Counted from the first letter of the stretch, positions 36,501 through 44,824 are shown. The stretch is DNA of 64,000 bases from Marivivens aquimaris (GCF_015220045.1 NZ_JADBGB010000001.1:2721001-2785000); one strand, 5' to 3'. The notes: a model not told the origin generated them from the letters alone. Program-made: numbers and translations.

Positions 36501-36933
36501 AACTTTGATCAACGCCGATACGGATACGGCGCACATTGCGGACCGACATATCTTTGCCGAAGATGTGATCGCGATGCTTGATGACCCCGCTTTCGCGCAC
36601 CTTTTCGCAGGTCCGGTTCTGGCAGAAGTCGAAGTGACCGCCGATCTGCCCGAGCTGGACGGCGAGCGCATCCACGGCACCATCGACCGGCTGGTTGTGT
36701 CCGAAAACACCGTGCTTTGCGTGGATTACAAGTCCAACCGTGCGATCCCCGATAGCCCACAGGCGGTGCCTGATGGTATCAAACGCCAGCTCGGCGCCTA
36801 CCTCTCGGCGCTGCGTCAGATCTATCCAGACCACGAGGTGAAGACCGCAATCCTCTGGACTGCGGGACCGCTGCTGATGGAAATGCCAGACGATCTCGTC
36901 ATGGCGGCATTGCATCGCTGTGCCATAGCTTGA
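33514..36933 (+). CDS. addA: Double-strand break repair helicase AddA
   Basis: A 1139-residue UvrD-family helicase-nuclease. Walker A is ANAGSGKTRVLTDRV near the N-terminus; motif II reads ILVDEAQDTSPEQWQ; motif VI-like segments include RLLYVAMTRAEKWLVV. A C-terminal RecB-type nuclease domain is marked by GRLIHLLLEHLP and the catalytic CVDYKSNRAIP. It forms the ATP-driven AddAB complex with AddB, encoded just upstream with a four-base overlap. Length is usual for alphaproteobacterial AddA. Confidence 0.97.
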   Translation: MRDEATNRQIAAADPRASTWVSANAGSGKTRVLTDRVARLLLDGVDPKNILCLTYTKAAASEMQNRLFKRLGSWAMMDDARLSDELRDMGAGESFGSDTLRQARRLFARAIEVPGGLRIQTIHSFCSSILRRFPLEAGVSPQFTEMEDRASELLRMEVLDTLSDGPKSDVIDNVSRYVHDQQLLKLAKEVIQHKRHFAAPITRDELAKMFGVPAGMTMWSLLDDAFDDKDRKTVEAAVKVFATGKSTDIKAATALQDFSAAGSITAADQILMEGVFLTGKGAKEPFTAKVGKIPTKDLRAKHDALGGELDDLMERVQEVRPKRIAIAAMQKAIALHDFARLFIPAYEEQKLLRGLLDFDDLIAKTNELLTQRDKAAWVLFKLDGGIDHILVDEAQDTSPEQWQVIDALSREFTAGEGARSDRPRTIFVVGDKKQSIYSFQGADPEEFDRKRDYFGETLKETPTPLRTTELQHSFRSSSAILSLVDQTFTGERAEGLEAKVSHIAFKDVLPGRVDVWPMIEPPEKEEPGEWYDPVDKVKETDTEVQLARQIADEIKRMLEYETIPTDGDERGTFVRRPVRPGDILILVQRRKELFREIIRACKDSGLPIAGADRLTLTEQLAVKDILALLSFLALAEDDLSLAAALKSPLFGWTEQDLYSIAQGRERVLMDKDGKEKKTVDDLWRVLRGKADRFPDTLAILNDLRGQADFLRPYDLISRILVRHDGRRKLVGQLGAEAEDAIDALLAQALAYERSSTPSLTGFLHWMDAEEIVVKRQMDSASDEIRVMTVHGSKGLEAPIVILPETAGRRNEVKDEVIRTEDGAFWKMSKDETPEDLVGHYEQMQDATARERRRLLYVAMTRAEKWLVVFGASNSVKDPEMWHGLISDAMGHVGATPITIIGQSVNRYQMHDWDGLPLVDGERPQPPVVTAPDLPVVDAPTARKKTLSPSDLGGAKALPAEFIDDDEETAKARGRLIHLLLEHLPQYKADERWEIAETLINADTDTAHIADRHIFAEDVIAMLDDPAFAHLFAGPVLAEVEVTADLPELDGERIHGTIDRLVVSENTVLCVDYKSNRAIPDSPQAVPDGIKRQLGAYLSALRQIYPDHEVKTAILWTAGPLLMEMPDDLVMAALHRCAIA

Positions 36934-36987
36934 CCATCCTTTGAGGCATCCTTACGTTCTGCCTCCGACACCGCAGGAGATTTTCAA

Positions 36988-37308
36988 ATGGCTACCGTAG
37001 CTGTAACCGATGCAACCTTTGACGCCGAAGTGCGTCAGTCCGATGTTCCGGTCCTCGTTGACTTCTGGGCAGAATGGTGTGGCCCGTGCCGCATGATCGG
37101 CCCCGCTCTGGAAGAGCTGTCGGACGAGATGGCCGGTAAGGTCAAAATCGTCAAAGTGAACGTTGACGAAAACCCGAATTCCGTAGCCCAGCTCGGCGTT
37201 CGCGGCATTCCGGCTCTGTTCATCTTCAAGGACGGCGAAGTCCAGTCGAACAAGGCAGGCGCTGCTCCCAAAGCCGCTCTGCAAAGCTGGATCGAGTCCT
37301 CGATCTAA
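36988..37308 (+). CDS. trxA: Thioredoxin 1
   Basis: A 106-residue thioredoxin with the active site WCGPC at residues 30-34 and the cis-Pro loop [12 protein letters not shown]. It reduces protein disulfides such as those of ribonucleotide reductase. It lies 54 bp after addA, with its own GCAGGAG ribosome-binding site, and is followed by a strong terminator. The addB-addA-trxA order is common in Rhodobacteraceae. Confidence 0.98.
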   Translation: MATVAVTDATFDAEVRQSDVPVLVDFWAEWCGPCRMIGPALEELSDEMAGKVKIVKVNVDENPNSVAQLGVRGIPALFIFKDGEVQSNKAGAAPKAALQSWIESSI

Positions 37309-37332
37309 GCACGCATAAAATTCTATGAAAGC

Positions 37333-37372
37333 GCCCGCTGACCTGATGAGGTGAGCGGGCCTTTTGTTTTTT
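37333..37372 (+). terminator. Intrinsic terminator after trxA
   Basis: GCCCGCT...AGCGGGC pairs as a 7-bp stem with an inner ACCT/AGGT stem, followed by CTTTTGTTTTTT. It closes the tsaE-to-trxA gene run. Confidence 0.93.
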
Positions 37373-37443
37373 ATACGTCGGAAAAGATTACGGGCACTCT
37401 CATAGTTCAGGCGGCTTCTTTGCGCTGAGAGTTGAGCACGCGG

Positions 37444-37472
37444 GTTGCACCTGTGCCGCCGGCTAACCATAT
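37444..37472 (+). promoter_or_regulatory. Candidate heat-shock (RpoH) promoter of hslV
   Basis: TTGCAC, a 14-bp spacer and AACCATAT resemble the sigma-32 pattern (-35 TTGAAA-like, -10 CCCCATNT) as recalled. It ends 25 bp before the hslV ATG. Given that HslV is a heat-shock protease this is plausible; no other promoter in this gap looks better. Confidence 0.45.
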
Positions 37473-37497
37473 TCCGGCAAAAGACAGGAGAGCCCGA

Positions 37498-38055
37498 ATG
37501 GCCGATAACGAATTCCCCGGATGGCATGGCACGACGATCATTGGCGTGCGCAAAGGCAACGAAGTCGTCGTTGCCGGTGACGGACAGGTCTCGCTGGGCC
37601 AGACGGTGATCAAAGGCACTGCGCGCAAGGTTCGCCGCCTGTCCCCTGGTGGTCAGGATGTGGTTTGCGGCTTTGCCGGGTCGACCGCTGACGCGTTCAC
37701 CCTGCTGGAACGTCTGGAAAAGAAGCTCGAAGCCACCCCCGGTCAGTTGATGCGCGCAAGCGTGGAGCTTGCAAAGGACTGGCGCACGGACAAATACCTT
37801 CAGAAGCTCGAAGCCATGCTGATCGTGACCGACGGCACCGATCTGTTCGTGATCACCGGTGCTGGCGACGTGCTGGAGCCGGAACATGACGTGGCCGCCA
37901 TCGGTTCGGGCGGTAACTACGCGCTCGCTGCGGCCCGTGCGATGATGGACAGCGATAAGGATGCAGAGACCGTTGCGCGCGAAGCTATGGCTATCGCTGC
38001 CGACATCTGCGTCTACACCAACGGCAAACTCACCATCGAGAAAATCGCGAAGTAA
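37498..38055 (+). CDS. hslV: ATP-dependent protease peptidase subunit HslV
   Basis: A 185-residue proteasome-like peptidase. The propeptide [11 protein letters not shown] precedes the catalytic Thr12 of [25 protein letters not shown] and [13 protein letters not shown] are family hallmarks. HslV forms a dodecamer gated by HslU. AGGAG lies eight bases before the ATG. Unusually, hslV is not directly followed by hslU: a gene on the opposite strand lies between, its stop codon touching the hslV stop. Confidence 0.97.
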   Translation: MADNEFPGWHGTTIIGVRKGNEVVVAGDGQVSLGQTVIKGTARKVRRLSPGGQDVVCGFAGSTADAFTLLERLEKKLEATPGQLMRASVELAKDWRTDKYLQKLEAMLIVTDGTDLFVITGAGDVLEPEHDVAAIGSGGNYALAAARAMMDSDKDAETVAREAMAIAADICVYTNGKLTIEKIAK

Positions 38056-38352
38056 CTACTTCTTCGCGTTCATATAGGCCCGCAGGACAGCGTTCATGCG
38101 GGTCTGATATCCCTTTCCGCCATCGCGGAAGTAATCCAGCACATCACGATCGACACGAAGCGAGATGGCCTGCTTTGTCTGCGGCATCTCGGGCTCTTCG
38201 CGCAGCCACGGCTCATCAGGGGCCGCGTATTGTTGCGGCTCGGGTTCGGCAGCACGTTCTGGCTCCTCAACCGGCGCGACGTGTTCAACGGTCGGCTGGG
38301 TCGTCGGGATACGACGGACGATCTTGCGGATTTTCGGCGGCTCGACGCTCAT
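38056..38352 (-). CDS. BrnA-type antitoxin-like protein, no toxin partner seen
   Basis: A 98-residue protein. The N-terminal half is low-complexity and rich in Pro and Glu. The C-terminal half, AISLRVDRDVLDYFRDGGKG then YQTRMNAVLRAYMNAKK, matches the ribbon-helix-helix BrnA antitoxin family. No BrnT toxin gene lies on either side. The second of two tandem ATGs (38352) has AGGAGG at a better distance than the first (38355). It sits between hslV and hslU on the opposite strand, convergent with hslV and divergent from hslU. It may be a solitary DNA-binding regulator rather than an antitoxin. Confidence 0.75.
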   Translation of the reverse strand: MSVEPPKIRKIVRRIPTTQPTVEHVAPVEEPERAAEPEPQQYAAPDEPWLREEPEMPQTKQAISLRVDRDVLDYFRDGGKGYQTRMNAVLRAYMNAKK

Positions 38353-38462
38353 CATTACCCTCCTGAAGCTGCTCTTAGCGTATATACATAGACCGTTTTG
38401 GACAATCGGGTTGGATTTCTCTTTCGCAGTACCTAGATCGGTCCTGAAATTAAGAGGATGCC

Positions 38463-39764
38463 ATGACCGATCTGACCCCGCGCGAAATCGTTTCCGAACT
38501 CGATCGCTTTATCATCGGGCAGCAAGACGCCAAGCGCGCCGTCGCAGTCGCCCTGCGGAACCGCTGGCGCCGCAAGCAACTGGGTGATGACCTCCGTGAC
38601 GAGGTGTACCCCAAGAACATCCTGATGATCGGACCGACTGGCGTCGGTAAAACCGAAATCAGCCGCCGCCTTGCCAAACTGGCCCGCGCACCGTTCATCA
38701 AAGTCGAAGCCACCAAGTTTACCGAGGTTGGTTACGTCGGTCGTGACGTCGAACAGATCGTCCGCGATCTGGTGGACACTGCGATCAACGATACCCGCGA
38801 ATGGATGCGTGAAGACGTCAAAGCGAATGCCCACAAAGCGGCCGAAGAACGTGTCGTCGAGGCTATTGCCGGCGTCGATGCCCGCGAGGGTACCCGCGAG
38901 TCCTTCCGCAAAAAACTGCGGAGCGGTGAGCTGGATAACCACATCATCGAGATTGAGGTTGCCGACACGTCGAACCCAATGGGCGGCTTTGAGGTTCCTG
39001 GCCAACCGCAGATGGGCGGCATGATGAACCTTGGCGATCTGTTCGGCAAAGCGTTCCAGCGCAATGTGAAGAAGCGGATGACCGTGGCTGAAAGCTACGA
39101 AGTCCTGATCTCTGACGAGGCAGACAAACTGCTGGACGACGAGACCGTGAAAAAGGCCGCTATCGAAGCGGTCGAACAGAACGGCATCGTGTTCCTCGAT
39201 GAAATCGACAAGGTCTGCGCCCGCGCCGAAGCCCGCGGTGCTGATGTCAGCCGTGAAGGCGTTCAGCGCGACCTGCTGCCGCTGATCGAAGGTACTACCG
39301 TTTCGACGAAGCACGGTGCGGTCAAAACCGACCACATCCTTTTCATCGCTTCGGGTGCGTTCCACGTTGCCAAACCGTCGGACCTGCTCCCCGAACTTCA
39401 GGGCCGTCTGCCGATCCGCGTTGAACTCGGCGCGCTGAGCGAAGGCGACTTCGTTCGCATCCTGACAGAGACCGACAACGCGCTGACACGTCAGTACGCG
39501 GCTTTGATGGGTGCAGAAGAGGTGACGGTGGAGTTCACGCCTGACGGGATCGAGGCGATGGCCAAGATCGCTGCCGACGTAAATCGCAACATCGAAAACA
39601 TCGGTGCGCGCCGCCTCTACACGATCATGGAGCGCGTTTTTGAAGAACTGTCCTTCACCGCGCCGGACCGTTCGGGCGAGCACATCACCGTCGATGCTGC
39701 ATTCGTTGAAAAGAACGTCGGCGAACTCAGCCGGTCCGCCGACATGAGCCGTTACGTGCTCTGA
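38463..39764 (+). CDS. hslU: HslU ATPase of the HslVU protease
   Basis: A 433-residue AAA+ unfoldase. Walker A is [15 protein letters not shown]; the pore loop is in [12 protein letters not shown]; Walker B is [11 protein letters not shown]; sensor and arginine-finger region [10 protein letters not shown] and [14 protein letters not shown] follow; the C-terminus ends SRYVL, which docks into HslV. The I-domain is present but short. AGAGG lies upstream of the ATG. Its last 13 bases overlap the end of the convergent metallophosphoesterase gene. Confidence 0.98.
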   Translation: MTDLTPREIVSELDRFIIGQQDAKRAVAVALRNRWRRKQLGDDLRDEVYPKNILMIGPTGVGKTEISRRLAKLARAPFIKVEATKFTEVGYVGRDVEQIVRDLVDTAINDTREWMREDVKANAHKAAEERVVEAIAGVDAREGTRESFRKKLRSGELDNHIIEIEVADTSNPMGGFEVPGQPQMGGMMNLGDLFGKAFQRNVKKRMTVAESYEVLISDEADKLLDDETVKKAAIEAVEQNGIVFLDEIDKVCARAEARGADVSREGVQRDLLPLIEGTTVSTKHGAVKTDHILFIASGAFHVAKPSDLLPELQGRLPIRVELGALSEGDFVRILTETDNALTRQYAALMGAEEVTVEFTPDGIEAMAKIAADVNRNIENIGARRLYTIMERVFEELSFTAPDRSGEHITVDAAFVEKNVGELSRSADMSRYVL

Positions 39765-40546
39765 TGAACCCAAGCGTTGTCGACGAACTCGAAATCTCGG
39801 GTTTCGTCGACAGCGAACTCGGGCGTCTCGCCCGCCGCGAACCGCTCGATCTTGAGCTTCGCACCTTCCACCGTCAGCAGATTGAACGTGTTTTCCTCGC
39901 CGCGTAGGCGGGACGACAGCCCTGTGCCTGCCTGAACGAGCAGCAAGCCCGGCGCGGCGGTGAACGGTGACGTGACCGTCGTATGCAAGTGGCCACACAG
40001 CAGCACGTCAGCGCCGCACTCGCTGAGGCCCTCAATCGCTTTGGCAGCACCGGAGGTCAGACGTTTGTCCGTCTCTGTGAGGTGTTCGAGAGGGTGGTGC
40101 AGGACCACAATGCGGCAGCGGTCATCAGGCTTACTCTGGAACGTGTCACAGATGCGCTTAACCGTGTGCGATCCAACTTTGCCGCGCTGGTGCGCAAAAC
40201 GGTTCACCGTGTTTACACCAATCACGTGGATTTCGTCGTCCGAGAACGTCGGCTCCAGATCCTGATTGATCGCCTTCTTGTACCGGCGGAACGGACGAAA
40301 GAAACGCTCGATCAGGTTTTCCAGCGGGGTGTCGTGATTGCCCGGCACCGAAAGTGTCGGCGCTTCGATACGGTCGAGGAACTGACGCGCATCAGCGAAC
40401 TGCGAACGGCGCGCGCGCTGGGTGAAGTCACCCGACACACACACGAGGTCGGGCTTCAGATCGTTGATCGTCTTCACAAGCGGATCGACAAGCTCGTCTC
40501 TGATCTTGCCGAAGTGGAGGTCGGAAATATGGATTACGCGTTTCAT
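39752..40546 (-). CDS. Metallophosphoesterase (calcineurin-like)
   Basis: A 264-residue metallophosphatase with the five motif set: [43 protein letters not shown] and [11 protein letters not shown]. These bind the di-metal centre. Relatives include cyclic-nucleotide phosphodiesterases (CpdA/Rv0805-type), but the substrate cannot be told from sequence. ATG 40546 has AAGGAAGG upstream and overlaps the stop of the lipid kinase gene by four bases, so the two are co-transcribed. Confidence 0.9.
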   Translation of the reverse strand: MKRVIHISDLHFGKIRDELVDPLVKTINDLKPDLVCVSGDFTQRARRSQFADARQFLDRIEAPTLSVPGNHDTPLENLIERFFRPFRRYKKAINQDLEPTFSDDEIHVIGVNTVNRFAHQRGKVGSHTVKRICDTFQSKPDDRCRIVVLHHPLEHLTETDKRLTSGAAKAIEGLSECGADVLLCGHLHTTVTSPFTAAPGLLLVQAGTGLSSRLRGEENTFNLLTVEGAKLKIERFAAGETPEFAVDETRDFEFVDNAWVHQST

Positions 40547-41439
40547 GCACCTTCCTTGGGGACAAGGATCCGCAAAGCATCGGTGTGCATACGGAACTCT
40601 AACGGGGTTTTCATTTTGGCCTTCTCGCCATCGAACGCGACAAGTTCTTCTTTGCGGCCTGTGTCGATATCGAGCTCCTGAACCTTGTAAAGGTCGAAGT
40701 CGCGGCCCTGCTGCATCGTGCGGCGCACGAGACGCCAAACGTTTTTCAGCATGGTAAAGCGGCCTTGGCTGACAGCGGTGAAGACGGCGAAGTTGTCATC
40801 CTTGATGGCGTCCTCGCCTTCGAGGTTGAACATATCAAGCTGGTAGGAAGAGCGCGCGACGAACACGAGCGGGGTCTCGATGGTCTTTTGCACGCCTTCC
40901 GACATGATGCGGATTTTCAGCACTCGATCGAACTGCAGGAACGTCTTGAGCATGGAGATATGTGCAACGATCCGCGAACGACCCCAGTGTTTATAGGTCG
41001 CCTCGCGGTTCTTCAGGATCACCGGATAAACGCCGAGGCTGGCGTTATTGAGGAAAATCTGACCGTTCACCGACCCGACAGAGATCTTCTTCGGCTCGCC
41101 ATGCAGCAGCGCCTTGGCAGCTTCCTCGGGGTCTTCGGGAATGCCCAATCCCCGCGAGAAGAAGTTGAACGTGCCAAGCGGCAGAACGCCCATCGTCACA
41201 TCCTTGTCGAGCAGCAGCGACGAGATGCCCACGATGGTGCCGTCACCGCCCGCAGCGACGATTGTCGCGCAGCCTTGCTCCAGCGCCTTTTCGACGGCAC
41301 CTTCGAAACCACTCTCGGGGTCGGTTTCGATCAGCTGGGCTTGGTCGCCCAGAATAGCCATCACGCGATCAATAGCATTCGCGTCATTGCTATTCGTTCC
41401 CGATTTCGGGTTGGTAATCACACAAATGGATTTCGACAC
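40543..41439 (-). CDS. Diacylglycerol kinase family (YegS/DagK-like) lipid kinase
   Basis: A 298-residue DAGK-catalytic-domain protein. It starts SKSICVITNPKSGTNSND with the glycine-rich nucleotide site, and has VAAGGDGTIVGISSLL and LGVLPLGTFNFFSRGLG-type motifs of the family. The C-terminal half is the beta-sandwich domain with VAFDGEKAKMKTPLEFRM. It phosphorylates lipids such as diacylglycerol or sphingosine-like molecules; the substrate is unassigned. It overlaps the metallophosphoesterase start by four bases. Confidence 0.9.
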   Translation of the reverse strand: MSKSICVITNPKSGTNSNDANAIDRVMAILGDQAQLIETDPESGFEGAVEKALEQGCATIVAAGGDGTIVGISSLLLDKDVTMGVLPLGTFNFFSRGLGIPEDPEEAAKALLHGEPKKISVGSVNGQIFLNNASLGVYPVILKNREATYKHWGRSRIVAHISMLKTFLQFDRVLKIRIMSEGVQKTIETPLVFVARSSYQLDMFNLEGEDAIKDDNFAVFTAVSQGRFTMLKNVWRLVRRTMQQGRDFDLYKVQELDIDTGRKEELVAFDGEKAKMKTPLEFRMHTDALRILVPKEGA

Positions 41440-41468
41440 AGTATCCGCACCTCAAATAGTGCGCCCTC

Positions 41469-42068
41469 TCAGCGCACTCGCTTGAGGTAGATGTAATAAG
41501 CGCCGTGTCCACCGTGTCGGGCGTGGGCGGGCGTAACTTGCAAAACAACGTGATTGAGGGGCGGTAGGCGAAGCCACTGCGGCACCTGATGGCGGAGAAC
41601 GCCCATGCGCGTCGGGATCGGTCCGCCTTCGTCGCGGTCCTTGCCCTTGCCGGTGATGACGAGCAGCAGGCGGCGCTCCATCTCGAAGGACGACAGGACA
41701 AACGCGATAAGTTCGCTGTGCGCCTCGGCGATGGTCATGCCGTGAAGGTCGAGTTTGCCGTCCGGCACGATCTTGCCGCGGGTCATTTTGCGGTGCGTCT
41801 TGTGGTCCATCGACAGCGGCGCGGAACGAAGCGCGTCAGCAATCGGCGCGGCAAGGTCGTCTGCTTTGCGACCTTTGGATTTCTGACCGACGCGGAATTT
41901 TGGCAGCGGCGAAGGCGCCACGGGTTCCCGTTTCTTCGAGAGCGGGGCAGGCATCGCTTCGGGCGCGTCGATTTTTTTGCGGGTCGGGTCGAGCTTGGTC
42001 ACCCGTTTCGCAACGAGGTCCCAGAGGTCCTTCTCTTCCTGCGAGATATGACGCGGACGGCGGGCCAT
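41469..42068 (-). CDS. Smr domain (MutS2 C-terminal-like) protein
   Basis: A 199-residue protein. A basic N-terminal region (MARRPRHISQEEKDLWDLVA...) is followed by a C-terminal Smr domain with KLDLHGMTIAEAHSEL and LLLVITGKGKDRD, the endonuclease-type DLHG and TGxG motifs. Smr domains act as RNA or DNA nucleases in ribosome or recombination quality control. The start overlaps the mltA stop (TAATG), indicating coupling to mltA. Confidence 0.92.
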   Translation of the reverse strand: MARRPRHISQEEKDLWDLVAKRVTKLDPTRKKIDAPEAMPAPLSKKREPVAPSPLPKFRVGQKSKGRKADDLAAPIADALRSAPLSMDHKTHRKMTRGKIVPDGKLDLHGMTIAEAHSELIAFVLSSFEMERRLLLVITGKGKDRDEGGPIPTRMGVLRHQVPQWLRLPPLNHVVLQVTPAHARHGGHGAYYIYLKRVR

Positions 42069-43006
42069 TAGATGAGCCCCTCGGCCAGCTTGCACGGCAG
42101 CAATGCGACCATGCGGCCCGACTGCTGGTAGCTGCCCGCGATATGTCCTGCCTTTGCACCAGTGCCGACAAAGATGTCCGCGCGCTGTGCTCCTTTGATG
42201 GCTCCGCCAGTGTCCTGGGCGATCATCAAACTGGCGATAGCGTCAGGCGCGTCTTTCTCGATCCAAACCGGAGCGCCGTAGGTATTGTATTCTGGATCGA
42301 CCGCAATCGTACGACCGGCCGTCACGCTACGGCCCATCACGCCAATGGGTCCGCTCTCGGGCGGGACATCCAGTTCGCGGAAAAAGACGTAGCTCTGGTT
42401 CTGTCGCATCAGTTCTTTAGCGTCGGTCGGGTGAGCACGCATCCAGTCCTTGATGCGCTCGGCCGATATCTCTGTCGGGTCAATCTTGCCTGCGTCTATC
42501 AGCTTTTTGCCAACGGATTGATAGGGGTAGCCGTTCTTTGCTGCGAAGCCGACACGCAGGGTGCCACCATCGGGCAAAGTCACGCGCCCCGAGCCTTGGA
42601 TATGGAGGAAGAACGCTTCGACGGGATCGGAGAGCCACACGAGTTCGAGCCCGCGACCAGCCAGAGCACCGTCTTCAATCTCCGCGCGGGTCGGTAGGTC
42701 GCCTTCGGGCAGGCGATAGAGCGGATGACGGTAGGTGTCATCGGGCGTCAGACTGCCGGACAGTTCGGGTTCGAAATAGCCGGTGAACAGGGCAGGGTTG
42801 CCGTCGGTAATTTCGACAAGCACGAAGTGCGTTTCGAAATACATGCGCGCATCTTCAGCGCCATCCAACGCTACAACGCAATCAGCCCAATCGGGCCCCA
42901 GCAGATCGGCCGTGTTTCTGAAAACAGAAAGGGCCGCGGCGTGATCGTCCTCGGCCCATCCATTCAATTCGGAAAATGTCAGAAGCCTGTATGTGGCGTG
43001 AGCCAT
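42068..43006 (-). CDS. mltA: Murein transglycosylase A (MltA family), no visible signal peptide
   Basis: A 312-residue MltA-type lytic transglycosylase. FTGYFEPELSGSLTPDDTYR and LVWLSDPVEAFFLHIQGSGR are family cores. The C-terminal 3D domain with its Asp residues is seen in IAVDPEYNTYGAPVW and MIAQDTGGAIKGAQRADIF. These enzymes cut peptidoglycan glycan strands to 1,6-anhydro-MurNAc ends. Oddity: the protein starts MAHATYRLLTFSELNGWAED with no lipobox or hydrophobic segment, and stops in the same frame (TAATAG) lie just upstream, so no longer form exists. It is co-transcribed with timA and the Smr gene. Confidence 0.9.
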   Translation of the reverse strand: MAHATYRLLTFSELNGWAEDDHAAALSVFRNTADLLGPDWADCVVALDGAEDARMYFETHFVLVEITDGNPALFTGYFEPELSGSLTPDDTYRHPLYRLPEGDLPTRAEIEDGALAGRGLELVWLSDPVEAFFLHIQGSGRVTLPDGGTLRVGFAAKNGYPYQSVGKKLIDAGKIDPTEISAERIKDWMRAHPTDAKELMRQNQSYVFFRELDVPPESGPIGVMGRSVTAGRTIAVDPEYNTYGAPVWIEKDAPDAIASLMIAQDTGGAIKGAQRADIFVGTGAKAGHIAGSYQQSGRMVALLPCKLAEGLI

Positions 43007-43024
43007 ATCGGCCTCCGGCTTCTA

Positions 43025-43684
43025 TTATTCGTCGGTCGCGACGAGCGTCCAGTTCGGATCGTTCTCGGTCATGCGGCGCGCAAAAGTCCAGATATCGCGC
43101 TGGCGCTTTGGAGTTTTATCTCCGCCCTCGACGATCTCACCCTCGGCGTTTCGCACGGTGTAGGTGAATTCACCAGTCATACGCATGGTGATCTCAGCCT
43201 CTTTGGTGGTCGGATCATACTCAGCGTGCTGGATGGCAACCTCGGAAACACCAAGGAATTCAGCGTCGATGGTCAGGCCCTGCGCGTTGCGTTCAGCAAT
43301 CACGGACGAAAGAGCTTCGTCGACGTCAGCCGACAGGAAGGGACGCACGTCGGAAATGTCGCCTTTTTCGAACGCCATGAGGATCATCTCGTAAGCGCCG
43401 CGAGCGCCGCCAATGAAATCACCAACGGTGAATTCGGGATCCTGCTTTTTCATTTCAGCCAGAGCTTTGGCGGTCGGGCTGCTTTCGGGAACGTAGTCCA
43501 CGATGTCGCGGTCCGGCCCACCTTCGATCACCTCGAAGTCGGCACGTTTCTGGACAGCGGCCTGATCGGCACGAACGGGCGGTTTTTCAAAGCCTTCACG
43601 AGTACCAAGAACACTCCGCAGCTTGATGATCAAAAAAATCGCAATGCCGGCAAGAACCAGCAGTTGGATAAGCGGAGAGTTCAT
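43025..43684 (-). CDS. timA: Tim44/TimA family membrane adaptor protein
   Basis: A 219-residue protein with one N-terminal membrane helix (LIQLLVLAGIAIFLIIKL), a linker, and a C-terminal Tim44-like domain (FIGGARGAYEMILMAFEKGD onward, ending DPNWTLVATDE). Alphaproteobacterial Tim44-like proteins are relatives of the mitochondrial import motor adaptor and may tether chaperones to the membrane. It is divergent from fxsA and followed by mltA. Confidence 0.88.
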   Translation of the reverse strand: MNSPLIQLLVLAGIAIFLIIKLRSVLGTREGFEKPPVRADQAAVQKRADFEVIEGGPDRDIVDYVPESSPTAKALAEMKKQDPEFTVGDFIGGARGAYEMILMAFEKGDISDVRPFLSADVDEALSSVIAERNAQGLTIDAEFLGVSEVAIQHAEYDPTTKEAEITMRMTGEFTYTVRNAEGEIVEGGDKTPKRQRDIWTFARRMTENDPNWTLVATDE

Positions 43685-43786
43685 TCCAAACCTCTTCGGG
43701 ATAGTGGGGGCATTCCATTTCGTTGCCTCGCACTTATGTATGTCACAGGCCCGATCAAGTCTACCTTCGGGCAGAAAGGACCTATC

Positions 43787-44269
43787 ATGTGGCTATTGTT
43801 GGCATTTATCGCGGTTCCGCTGATCGAAATCGCACTTTTCATCAACGTTGGCGGTCTTATCGGGCTGTGGCCGACGCTGCTCATCGTTCTGTTGACCGCG
43901 ATCCTCGGTGCCAATCTTGTGAAGCGTGAGGGCGCAAAAGAATTGCTACGCCTCCGTCAGTCCTTCAACGATTTACGTGATCCGAGCGAAAACCTCGCCG
44001 GTGGCGCGATGATCCTGTTTTCGGGCGCACTGCTGCTGACGCCCGGTTTCTTCACCGATGCGGTCGGCTTTGCCCTGCTGATCCCCGCCGTCCGTACTTC
44101 CGTGTACAAATATTTGCGCGGCAAGGTGAAGGTTCAGAGCTTCACCTATGGCCAGACGATGCAGCGCGAACCGCGTGATCCGCAGCGCGGCGACACCATC
44201 GATGGCGATTTCGTAGAGGTAGATCCGGAAAAACGGCCCACCCATCCGTCCGGTTGGACGCGCCACTAG
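43787..44269 (+). CDS. fxsA: FxsA family membrane protein
   Basis: A 160-residue protein. Membrane segments are LLLAFIAVPLIEIALFINVG, GLWPTLLIVLLTAILGANLV and the pair MILFSGALLLTPGFFTDAVG / FALLIPAVRTS, matching FxsA. In E. coli, FxsA overproduction relieves F-plasmid exclusion of phage T7; the normal role is unclear. The C-terminal tail is polar. AAAGGA lies six bases before the ATG. It precedes secB by 57 bp. Confidence 0.9.
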   Translation: MWLLLAFIAVPLIEIALFINVGGLIGLWPTLLIVLLTAILGANLVKREGAKELLRLRQSFNDLRDPSENLAGGAMILFSGALLLTPGFFTDAVGFALLIPAVRTSVYKYLRGKVKVQSFTYGQTMQREPRDPQRGDTIDGDFVEVDPEKRPTHPSGWTRH

Positions 44270-44279
44270 CCACCACCAT

Positions 44280-44304
44280 GTCGGACTGATAAGCAGTCTC
44301 CGAC
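44280..44304. promoter_or_regulatory. Dyad in the fxsA-secB gap
   Basis: GTCGGA...TCCGAC flank an inner GACT-GATAAGC-AGTC, so two nested inverted repeats overlap. It may be a hairpin attenuating read-through into secB or a protein site. No T-run follows. Confidence 0.3.
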
Positions 44305-44326
44305 TTGAATTTATGGGAGCCAACAA

Positions 44327-44824
44327 ATGTCGGACAATCCGCAGCAGCCGCAACAGGCGCAAATCAAGAACCGCATCGTCGCTCAGTACATCCGCGACAT
44401 GTCGTTCGAAAACATCCTCGCCCAGAAGGGCCTGAAGGGTGACCCGCAGCCCGAGATGTCCGTCAAGGTCGCTCTGGACGCTCGCAAGCGCGGTGAAAAC
44501 CAGTACGAAGTCAGCACCAAGCTGACGGTCAACTCGTCGACCAAAGAGAACAAAGAGCCGCTGTTCATCCTCGAAGTTGACTACGCCGGTGTGTTCCACA
44601 TCGAAGGCGTGCCGGAAGACCAGCTGCACCCCTACCTGATGATCGAATGCCCGCGTCTGACCTTCCCGTTCCTGCGCCGTGTTGTTTCCGACGTGACCCG
44701 TGACGGTGGTTTCCCGCCGGTGAACCTCGACCTGATCGACTTCGTGACGATCTACCGTCAGGAACTTGCCCGCCGCGTGGAAGCGCAGAAGGCAGAAGGC
44801 GCCGAAGCTCCGGTCGCTAACTAA
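44327..44824 (+). CDS. secB: Protein-export chaperone SecB
   Basis: A 165-residue SecB that holds preproteins unfolded and delivers them to SecA. Core segments are RIVAQYIRDMSFENILAQ, FILEVDYAGVFHIEGVPED, LMIECPRLTFPFLRRVVSDV and GGFPPVNLDLIDFVTIYRQE. GGGAG lies upstream of the ATG. The last eight bases overlap the end of dnaQ, which converges from the other side. Confidence 0.98.
   Translation: MSDNPQQPQQAQIKNRIVAQYIRDMSFENILAQKGLKGDPQPEMSVKVALDARKRGENQYEVSTKLTVNSSTKENKEPLFILEVDYAGVFHIEGVPEDQLHPYLMIECPRLTFPFLRRVVSDVTRDGGFPPVNLDLIDFVTIYRQELARRVEAQKAEGAEAPVAN

Noticed and set aside
42725..43786. Upstream extension of the fxsA frame across mltA and timA
   Set aside because: The FxsA family start is at 43787 with a ribosome-binding site; the extension is antisense to timA and mltA.
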